Source: an uncultured Saprospiraceae bacterium | Lineage (GTDB): Bacteria > Bacteroidota > Bacteroidia > Chitinophagales > Saprospiraceae | Direction of reading: 5' to 3' | Assembly: GCA_937864255.1 (NCBI GenBank) | Contig: CALMIT010000230.1 | Span: forward strand, 1-7,711 | Length of the DNA stretch: 7,711 bases | Part shown: in pieces, positions 1 through 5,104 of the stretch | How the letters are laid out: every line of letters begins with the position of its first letter | How positions within the stretch are numbered: position 1 is the stretch's first letter | The notes under the pieces: model-generated | Databases searched by the model: none | Seen by the model: the letters and a program-made list of their open reading frames with translations, nothing else | Told to the model about the DNA's origin: nothing | Position numbers and translations under genes: made by a program

Positions 1-32
1 GACTGGAGTTCAGACGTGTGCTCTTCCGATCT
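1..32 (+). other. Illumina TruSeq read-2 adapter remnant (not genomic)
   Basis: The first 32 bases match the 3' 32 bases of the TruSeq read-2 adapter, ending in the familiar GCTCTTCCGATCT. Only the leading GT of the 34-base oligonucleotide is missing. Genomic sequence begins at 33. On the minus strand the adapter continues the ileS frame with no stop and would add the spurious residues RSEEHTSELQ, a peptide well known from contaminated protein databases. The left edge is therefore an untrimmed library end, not a natural junction. Confidence 0.97.
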
Positions 33-1421
33 CTTCCAGTTGATGGTTTGATTGAGTTCGTACATGCGCTCTTTTACCGAGGAGGCGCGTACGAACCAAC
101 TATCAAGCGGGTAATACAAAACCGGTTTGTCCGTCCGCCAGCAATGCGGGTAATTGTGATTGTATTTGGCGACGTTGAAGGCTTTATTTTCCAGTTTCAA
201 TTTCACTGCGATGTCCACATCCACGTTGACATAATCCGGATCGTCGAGATAATTTTTCACATAACGGTTGGAAAACTCGCCCACGGTCGGCAGGAATTTT
301 CCCTGCTTGTCCACCAAAGTCAGCGTGCCAATGCCGTTTGCCTGTGCGGCGCGGCGGTCGTCTGCACCAAAACTTGGCGCCGTATGCACCACTCCGGTAC
401 CGTCTTCAGTGGTAACGAAATCTCCCAACACCACGCGGAAAGCATCCGTCGCACCGTTCAGCGGTTCGATTTCATTGCCGAAAGGCAGGAGTTGTTCAAA
501 GCGAATGCCGTTCAGTTTTTTACCCGGGAATGCCTCGCTTTCTTCCAGAATTTCCGGCTGATTTTTGCCGCCAAGCCATTTTCCTGTCAAGTCTTTTGCA
601 AGGATCACGCTCACCGGCGCGTCGGTATATTTATTGACCGTTTTGATTTTTACATAAGGAATATTTCCGCCCACGGTCAGCGCCGTATTTGAGGGGAGCG
701 TCCAGGGTGTCGTCGTCCAGGCGAGGATGCGCACGTCCTCATTTTCATTGTCAAATAAAAATTCCGACTGCACATTTTTTATCACTTTAAACATCGCGAC
801 TACCGTCGTATCCGACACGTCTTTGTAAGTTCCCGGCAGATTCAGTTCATGTGAACTCAGCCCCGTACCCGCCGCCGGCGAATACGGCTGGATGGTGTAG
901 CCTTTGTACAACAAACCTTTATTGTAAAGTTGCTGCAAAATCCACCACACGCTTTCGATATATTCATTTTCAAAAGTGATGTAAGGATTGTCAAGGTCCA
1001 CCCAATAGCCCATTTTGCGGGTGATGTCGTCCCATTTGTCTTTGAAGCGCATCACCGTTTCGCGGCATTTACGGTTGTATTCTTCTACGGTGATTTTTGT
1101 ACCGATGTCTTCTTTTGTGATACCGAGTTCTTTTTCCACGTTCAGTTCGATGGGCAGACCGTGCGTGTCCCAGCCGCCTTTGCGTTCCACGCGCCTGCCT
1201 TTCAGCGTGTGATAGCGGCACACCAAGTCCTTGACCGTGCGCGCCATGACGTGGTGGATGCCGGGCATACCATTCGCAGAGGGCGGACCTTCGTAAAAAA
1301 TATACGGCTGATCGGCGGGGCGTTCGTCAATGCTTTTTTGAAAAATTTTGGCGGTTTCCCAAAATTCGAGGATCTCTTTATCAATCGAAGGCAGGTCTAA
1401 ATGCTTGAACTCGCGGTACAT
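33..1421 (-). CDS. ileS: Isoleucyl-tRNA synthetase, type 2 (IleRS2), N-terminal 463 residues; 3' end lost at contig edge
   Basis: This cytoplasmic class I synthetase charges tRNA-Ile with isoleucine using ATP. The frame runs without a stop from ATG at 1419-1421 to the adapter junction. Visible landmarks: the ATP-binding signature in SANGMPGIHH, with GIHH at residues 54-57; WDTHGLP at 84-90; the start of the CP1 editing insertion, with TPWTLPSNT at 238-246 and HTAPSFGADD at 346-355; and NYPHCWRTDKPVLYYPLDSWF-like sequence from about 423. The last genomic residues (TINWK) are where the family normally continues toward the catalytic core, so KMSKS and the anticodon-binding domain are missing. 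Full-length relatives have roughly 1,000-1,150 residues, so about 40% is present. The signature is GxHH instead of HxGH, a variant known in some IleRS2 enzymes. The gene has its own promoter upstream at 1518-1548. No Shine-Dalgarno motif precedes the start. Confidence 0.96.
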
Positions 1422-1459
1422 ACGAAATGGTAATTTTTAAAAAAAGGAAAACAAAAGCG

Positions 1460-1475
1460 GAGATTAAAAAATCTC
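1460..1475 (-). other. Small AU-rich hairpin in the ileS leader
   Basis: The transcript strand reads GAGATT-TTTT-AATCTC, a perfect 6-bp stem with a four-base loop, about 40 nt upstream of the ileS start and inside its predicted leader. T-rich sequence follows. It could be a weak leader structure, or chance in AT-rich DNA. No T-box features (specifier loop, TGG-containing bulge) were seen. Confidence 0.25.
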
Positions 1476-1517
1476 AGGTCAAAAATCTGTAAAATCCGGC
1501 ATCTTAAAAAAGAGCGG

Positions 1518-1548
1518 CAAAAATAAAGAAACCAACAAGGATGGACAA
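1518..1548 (-). promoter_or_regulatory. Bacteroidota-type promoter for ileS
   Basis: On the minus strand the -7 box is TATTTTTG (1518-1525), an exact match to TAnnTTTG. A TTG -33 element lies at 1546-1548, with exactly 20 bp between them. This is the layout used by the Bacteroidota primary sigma factor. Transcription would start near 1511, giving a leader of about 90 nt. The promoter lies just downstream of the rpmA terminator, so ileS appears to be transcribed independently of the ribosomal protein operon. Confidence 0.7.
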
Positions 1549-1572
1549 GGATAAAAAAGGAAGTAAGCGGAT

Positions 1573-1609
1573 AAAAAAACCCTGCCCGGATTTTGGTAGG
1601 TGGGCAGGG
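1573..1609 (-). terminator. Intrinsic terminator of the rplU-rpmA operon
   Basis: On the minus strand CCCTGCCC (1602-1609) pairs perfectly with GGGCAGGG (1580-1587) across a 14-nt loop and is followed directly by seven T residues (1573-1579). The stem begins about 40 nt after the rpmA stop codon. A GC-rich 8-bp stem plus a T run is a textbook rho-independent terminator. The plus strand has no T run after the stem, so it works in one direction. Confidence 0.88.
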
Positions 1610-1648
1610 CACAAAAAAGCTATGAAAACTAAAACATCTTTAATCAAC

Positions 1649-2323
1649 CTATTTACCGCCTTTCAACTCATCCTGCAATTTTTGCAGTTCGTCCCAATTG
1701 CCTTCGGCGGCTAATTTTGCTTGCGCGGGCCAAGTGCCCGGATCATGTACTTTATAACGATTGCCTGCAGCTTCCAGGATTTCCCTGATTTTTTCAACAT
1801 CTGCGGCAGCAAGCTCTGCAAATGTAAAAATTCCTGCATCATTTAGCAAACTTTCTATTTTCGGACCGATTCCTTCAACTTTTTTCAGGTCGTCGCCACT
1901 GGAAGCGCTTGCTTTTTTTGCTTTTGGCTTTTCTTCAACAACCGCCGAATCCGCTAAAGGTTCAGATTTCTCCTCAGCCTTAGGCGCTTCTACAACGGGC
2001 GGAGCTACCGGGGTAGCTTTCGGAGCCGCTGCTTTCGGCTTTTGTACTTTTGCCACGGTTTCTTCCACTATTTCGGGAAGGACGTGTACAAAAACGCGAT
2101 CTTTATATCCGCGCGTAAATTTAATCTTTCCGTCAATTTTTGCATGTATGGTGAAATCTTTTCCTAAATAAACATTTTCACCGACGTGGTATCTTGTACC
2201 GCGCTGACGCACGATGATATTTCCGGCTTTAGCCACCTGACCTCCATACATTTTGACGCCAAGGCGTTTGCTTTTACTGTCGCGGCCGTTGTCGGAACTA
2301 CCCATCCCTTTCTTATGTGCCAT
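1649..2323 (-). CDS. rpmA: Large-subunit ribosomal protein bL27 with C-terminal helix-hairpin-helix extension
   Basis: bL27 sits near the peptidyl-transferase centre of the 50S subunit, where its N-terminal arm reaches tRNA ends. Residues 1-85 are a complete bL27 (MAHKKGMGSS start, GGQVAKAGNIIVRQRGTRYHVG at about 27-48, GYKDRVFVHV at 72-81). It has no cleavable Firmicutes-type leader. Normal bL27 stops near 85-90 residues; this protein has 224. Residues 90-143 are a low-complexity Ala/Pro/Lys/Glu linker. Residues 144-224 form a helix-hairpin-helix-like module with DDLKKVEGIGPKI at 144-156, then a TWP motif at 198-200 and a charged end. The extension is in frame within one open reading frame, so it is not an assembly join of two genes. 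The stop is TAG. It lies 57 bp downstream of rplU and is probably co-transcribed. The role of the tail is unknown. Confidence 0.95.
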   Translation of the reverse strand: MAHKKGMGSSDNGRDSKSKRLGVKMYGGQVAKAGNIIVRQRGTRYHVGENVYLGKDFTIHAKIDGKIKFTRGYKDRVFVHVLPEIVEETVAKVQKPKAAAPKATPVAPPVVEAPKAEEKSEPLADSAVVEEKPKAKKASASSGDDLKKVEGIGPKIESLLNDAGIFTFAELAAADVEKIREILEAAGNRYKVHDPGTWPAQAKLAAEGNWDELQKLQDELKGGK

Positions 2324-2380
2324 TTCTTTTTGATTTTTCTAATGAAAAAATTGGGTTAAAGTCAATAGGAGATTGCCCGA

Positions 2381-2692
2381 TTAACCGGCGATGCTATCAA
2401 CTTGGATTTGGGTGAATTGCTGGCGATGTCCTCTTTTCAATTTGTAGCCTTTTCTGCGTTTCTTTTTGAAGATAATCACTTTATCGCCTTTTGCATGACC
2501 GAGTACGGTAGCGCTCACTTTGGCACCTTTGACAACCGGTTTTCCCAGGTTGACGTTGCCACCATTATCAATAAGGTGGACTTGATCGAAGGCCAATTTA
2601 TCGCCTTCATTTGCATCCAGCCGGTGGACGAAGAGCTTTTTGCCTTCCTCTACTTTAAATTGCTGACCGGCGATGGTTACAATTGCAAACAT
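2381..2692 (-). CDS. rplU: Large-subunit ribosomal protein bL21
   Basis: bL21 is a 23S rRNA-binding protein of the 50S subunit. The ATG at 2690-2692 gives MFAIVTIAGQQFKVEEG and 103 residues, the same length as E. coli L21. A TTG six bases further upstream would add two residues (MK) but is not needed to match the family. The C-terminal part has the basic RNA-binding stretch KKKRRKGYKLKRGHRQQFTQIQV. It is followed by rpmA in the usual bacterial order. The promoter at 2741-2771 gives a leader of about 40 nt. The sequence just upstream is A/T-rich without a Shine-Dalgarno motif. Unlike the bL27 next to it, this bL21 carries no extension. Confidence 0.97.
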   Translation of the reverse strand: MFAIVTIAGQQFKVEEGKKLFVHRLDANEGDKLAFDQVHLIDNGGNVNLGKPVVKGAKVSATVLGHAKGDKVIIFKKKRRKGYKLKRGHRQQFTQIQVDSIAG

Positions 2693-2740
2693 TTTCAAAG
2701 AATTTTTTAGTTAAAAAAAGTGCTTTTCGGTAAAGCGGGG

Positions 2741-2771
2741 CAAATATAGAGGTCTATTTTTTATAAACCAA
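2741..2771 (-). promoter_or_regulatory. Bacteroidota-type promoter for rplU-rpmA
   Basis: On the minus strand the -7 box is TATATTTG (2741-2748), an exact TAnnTTTG match. A TTG lies at 2769-2771 (within GTTTGG), with a 20-bp spacer, the same spacing as the ileS promoter. The transcript would start near 2734, about 40 nt before the rplU ATG. Confidence 0.75.
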
Positions 2772-2825
2772 ACCTATTTTAAATCTGACTTTTGAAATGG
2801 TTGATTTTTTTAGAATATCAAAATT

Positions 2826-2846
2826 TTAAAAACAATTTGTTTTTAA
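2826..2846. repeat. Perfect 10-bp inverted repeat in the divergent promoter region
   Basis: TTAAAAACAA (2826-2835), one central T, then TTGTTTTTAA (2837-2846) form a perfect palindrome. It lies between the divergent rplU and radical SAM genes, upstream of both starts, where a dimeric regulator could bind. The region is very AT-rich, so chance is a real alternative. Confidence 0.35.
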
Positions 2847-2863
2847 TTTAAAATTATTTGATT

Positions 2864-2871
2864 TAGTTTTG
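2864..2871 (+). promoter_or_regulatory. Possible -7 box for the radical SAM gene
   Basis: TAGTTTTG matches TAnnTTTG exactly on the plus strand and lies 14 bp before the proposed TTG start at 2886. The nearest upstream TTG (2837-2839) is 24 bp away, longer than the preferred spacing. The leader would be very short, under 10 nt. This is a weaker call than the two minus-strand promoters. Confidence 0.4.
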
Positions 2872-2885
2872 AGAAAAATTTTAGC

Positions 2886-3956
2886 TTGAAAAATAAAAAT
2901 CAATTCTTAAAAGGCCGCGGCGCCCAAATCAATCCCGCAAACAAATATCACAAGCTCGTTTACGACGAAAACCCTGTGGACTGGGAGCAAATGGAGCCTG
3001 ATGAAGACATAAATATCAAAACCCAAATTATAGAAGTACACCCAAAAACCATCGTCAACAAAGTACCCAGCCCGGATATTCCGCTTGAGTACTCGATGAA
3101 TCCGTATCAGGGCTGCGAACACGGCTGTATTTACTGCTATGCGCGCAATTCTCACCAATATTGGGGCTATAGCGCCGGACTCGATTTTGAACAAAAAATT
3201 CTGGTGAAAAAAAATGCGCCGCAGCTACTCGCCGAGCAACTCAAATCGCCCAAATGGAAGGCAGCTACTATCATGCTGGCCGGCAATACCGACTGCTATC
3301 AGCCCATCGAGCGCAAGCTCCGCATCACGCGGCAGATATTGGAAGTTTTTTGGAAATACCGCCACCCCGTCGGCATCATTACGAAAAACAGCCTCGTGCT
3401 GCGCGATCTGGATATTTTAAAACAAATGGCGTCCGAGAATCTGGTTTCTGTCGCGGTGTCGGTGACGAGCCTCGACGAATCGCTGCGCCAATTTCTCGAG
3501 CCACGCACAGCCAGCGCCGTCAACCGACTCAGAGTCATTCGTGAGTTATCCAAAAATGGCGTTCCGTCCTTCGCCATGATGGCGCCCATTATTCCGGGAC
3601 TGAATGACCACGAAATCTTCGACCTTGCCAAAGCTACTTCCGAAGCCGGCGCTTTGGGCGCGGGGTTTCAGATCGTGCGGCTCAACGGCGAAATTGCAGG
3701 CATTTTTGAAGATTGGATCAACAGGACTTTCCCCGACCGGGCAGAAAAAGTGCTGAACAAAATACGCGAATGTCATAACGGGAGCCTGGGCAGTTCGCGC
3801 TTTAAAGCGCGGATGAAGGGCGAGGGCAATATCGCCGAAATCATAAAGAGTCAATTCGGGCTGGCGCACAAAAAATATTTTGCCGGCAGAAAAATGCCAA
3901 AACTGAACATGGAATTGCACGAAAATTACAAAGGCGGGCAGTTGAAGCTGTTTTGA
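2886..3956 (+). CDS. PA0069-family radical SAM protein (SplB-like)
   Basis: This is a predicted cytosolic radical S-adenosylmethionine enzyme of the PA0069/Rv2578c group, related to spore photoproduct lyase (COG1533). The reaction is not known for this family. The cluster-binding motif is CEHGCIYCYAR, a CxxxCxxC with C77, C81 and C84 that would ligate a [4Fe-4S] cluster. Other family landmarks are KGRGAQ near residues 9-14, SMNPYQGCEHG at 70-80, GNTDCYQPIE at 133-142, ITKNSLVLRDLD, and LEPRTAS. The 356-residue length is normal. The start is TTG: an in-frame TGA at 2859-2861 closes the frame upstream, and the first in-frame ATG comes after the conserved KGRGAQ segment. The protein ends in GQLKLF then TGA, as relatives do. 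bshB1 follows 57 bp later on the same strand, possibly co-transcribed. Confidence 0.93.
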   Translation: MKNKNQFLKGRGAQINPANKYHKLVYDENPVDWEQMEPDEDINIKTQIIEVHPKTIVNKVPSPDIPLEYSMNPYQGCEHGCIYCYARNSHQYWGYSAGLDFEQKILVKKNAPQLLAEQLKSPKWKAATIMLAGNTDCYQPIERKLRITRQILEVFWKYRHPVGIITKNSLVLRDLDILKQMASENLVSVAVSVTSLDESLRQFLEPRTASAVNRLRVIRELSKNGVPSFAMMAPIIPGLNDHEIFDLAKATSEAGALGAGFQIVRLNGEIAGIFEDWINRTFPDRAEKVLNKIRECHNGSLGSSRFKARMKGEGNIAEIIKSQFGLAHKKYFAGRKMPKLNMELHENYKGGQLKLF

Positions 3957-3983
3957 AATTTCCAAAACTCGCATTTCCTTTTC

Positions 3984-3991
3984 TACATTTG
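3984..3991 (+). promoter_or_regulatory. Possible -7 box for bshB1
   Basis: TACATTTG matches TAnnTTTG exactly and ends 22 bp before the bshB1 ATG, a sensible distance for a start near 3998. No TTG occurs 17-23 bp upstream; the nearest is about 28 bp away. It may be a weak internal promoter, with bshB1 also transcribed from the upstream gene. Confidence 0.42.
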
Positions 3992-4013
3992 TCGAAAGCA
4001 AAATAAGTTTATA

Positions 4014-4745
4014 ATGAAAATAGACATCCTCGCTATCGGCATCCACCCCGACGATGTAGAACTAAGCTGCTCAGGCACATTGCTGCGCCATATTCATCAG
4101 GGTAAAACGGTCGGCTTGCTGGATTTATCAGCTGGGGAGTTAGGGACGCGGGGAAATGCGGGACAGCGCAAAAAAGAAGCCGCTAAAGCTGCCGAAATGA
4201 TGGGCGCGCGCTTTCGCGAAATGCTCGATCTGGCGGATGGTTTTTTTCAAAATAATCGGGAAAGCTTGTTAAAAATCATCCGTATCATCCGAAAATACCG
4301 CCCCGAAATTGTACTCGCCAACGCCCTCGAAGACCGCCACCCCGACCACGGCAGAGCAGCAAAATTGGTAGCCGACGCCTGCTTTTACAGCGGTCTGGCA
4401 AAAATTGAAACTTTTGAAGACAGCCTGACGCCGCAAAGTCGCTGGCGTCCGAAAGCGCTTTATCACTACATCCAGGATTTTAATCTGAAGCCGGATTTTG
4501 TGGTGGATATTTCGGAGTTTATGGATAAAAAACTGGAATTGGTGCTGGCTTTTGAATCACAATTTTTCAATCCTGATAAAAAGGAATTTGAAAAAGAATT
4601 GCAAACGCCTATTTCCGGCAAGGACTTTATGGATTTTATCAAATCAAAGGCGGCGAGCTACGGGCGCGTGGCCGGTTTTCAATACGCCGAAGGTTTTAAT
4701 GTGGCGCGCACGCCAGGGCTGGAAGACCTTTTTCAACTAAAATAA
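4014..4745 (+). CDS. bshB1: Bacillithiol biosynthesis deacetylase BshB1
   Basis: BshB1 is a cytosolic zinc-dependent deacetylase of the LmbE/PIG-L family. It removes the acetyl group from N-acetylglucosaminyl-malate to give GlcN-malate, the second step of bacillithiol synthesis after BshA and before BshC. The zinc-site motif HPDD is at residues 11-14 and the second motif RHPDHGRA at 108-115. By comparison with the Bacillus cereus enzyme, H11, D14 and H112 should bind zinc and D13 act as general base. The BshB1-type segment SAGELGTRG is at 39-47. The 243-residue length fits the family. The ATG is preceded by AATAAGTTTATA, with no Shine-Dalgarno motif. Neither bshA nor bshC is in the window; these genes are often scattered in Bacteroidota. 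The stop is TAA, just ahead of the inverted repeat at 4748-4799. Confidence 0.94.
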   Translation: MKIDILAIGIHPDDVELSCSGTLLRHIHQGKTVGLLDLSAGELGTRGNAGQRKKEAAKAAEMMGARFREMLDLADGFFQNNRESLLKIIRIIRKYRPEIVLANALEDRHPDHGRAAKLVADACFYSGLAKIETFEDSLTPQSRWRPKALYHYIQDFNLKPDFVVDISEFMDKKLELVLAFESQFFNPDKKEFEKELQTPISGKDFMDFIKSKAASYGRVAGFQYAEGFNVARTPGLEDLFQLK

Positions 4746-4747
4746 AA

Positions 4748-4799
4748 GCGATTCTTTGCAGCTGGAATTTGTACTTCCGTTTTCACTGCAAAGAATCGC
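4748..4799. terminator. 14-bp inverted repeat between convergent genes, probable terminator
   Basis: GCGATTCTTTGCAG (4748-4761) and CTGCAAAGAATCGC (4786-4799) are perfect reverse complements around a 24-nt loop. The loop holds a smaller GGAA/TTCC hairpin (4764-4778). The repeat begins two bases after the bshB1 stop and lies 33 bp beyond the peptidase stop. On the minus strand the stem is followed by TTTTATTTTAG, which suits termination of the peptidase transcript. The plus strand lacks a T run, so termination of bshB1 here would rely on the stem alone. Confidence 0.7.
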
Positions 4800-4831
4800 C
4801 GTGAAGTCTTACGGATAAGCCAAAAATTGAC

Positions 4832-5101
4832 CTACCAGATTTTTACAACTTCCTTCTTTTTCATTTTACTATTTGCCGGCACTTTGAAAGTTTCGTGGAA
4901 AATCGGCGTGTTGGACAAAGTGCCGTTGCACCTGTACTCGCCCGGCGAATGCGGGTCTGTTTTGACTCTTTCCAGCAAAACTTCGTCGCGATATTTGACA
5001 CGCCAGATGCGGCCAAAGCCGAGGAAAAATCTTTGCTCCGGCGTGTAGCTGTCTTTCGCGGCGGGGTTTCCCGTCTTTTTGTAAGACAGCAAAAAAGCAT
5101 C
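4832..5101 (-). pseudogene. Detached C-terminal 89 residues of the M13 peptidase
   Basis: After the in-frame TAG at 5102-5104, the same frame continues DAFLLSYKKTGNPAAKDSYT and ends EVVKIW before a TAG at 4832-4834, the normal C-terminus of bacterial M13 enzymes. It carries TPEQRFFLGFGRIWR and TDPHSPGEYR. By alignment to neprilysin these give the equivalents of H711 (H628 in undivided numbering) and R717 (R634), which stabilise the transition state and bind substrate. Spacing agrees: 124 residues from the first zinc His to H628 here, 128 in neprilysin. The only early starts are TTG or CTG codons, and 89 residues alone would not fold into an enzyme. I read it as the tail of a gene split by one nonsense codon. 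Confidence 0.88.
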
Positions 5102-5104
5102 CTA
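5102..5104 (-). other. Premature in-frame TAG in the M13 peptidase
   Basis: The minus strand reads ATG GCT TAG GAT GCT TTT. The family has Tyr here (TAT or TAC), so one base change explains the stop. The frame is kept on both sides, so this is a substitution and not an indel. TAG also ends this gene (4832-4834) and rpmA (1649-1651) at proper positions, which argues against a reassigned TAG. Confidence 0.9.

Noticed and set aside
18..692. Long plus-strand open frame across the left end
   Set aside because: It starts inside the adapter and lies opposite ileS, whose protein sequence matches IleRS motifs along this whole stretch.
1422..1517. T-box riboswitch in the ileS leader
   Set aside because: No T-box sequence, specifier loop or terminator/antiterminator pair could be found. 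Only a 6-bp AU-rich hairpin is present, and T-boxes are not typical of Bacteroidota.
2693..2698. TTG start for rplU adding residues MK
   Set aside because: The ATG at 2690-2692 gives the conserved MFAIV start and the usual 103 residues, so the extra two codons are probably untranslated.
3954..4013. Radical SAM gene and bshB1 share a frame with only one TGA between them, hinting at a read-through fusion
   Set aside because: The upstream protein ends in the family's usual GQLKLF at that TGA, bshB1 begins at its normal ATG, and 19 intergenic codons without a stop is unremarkable.
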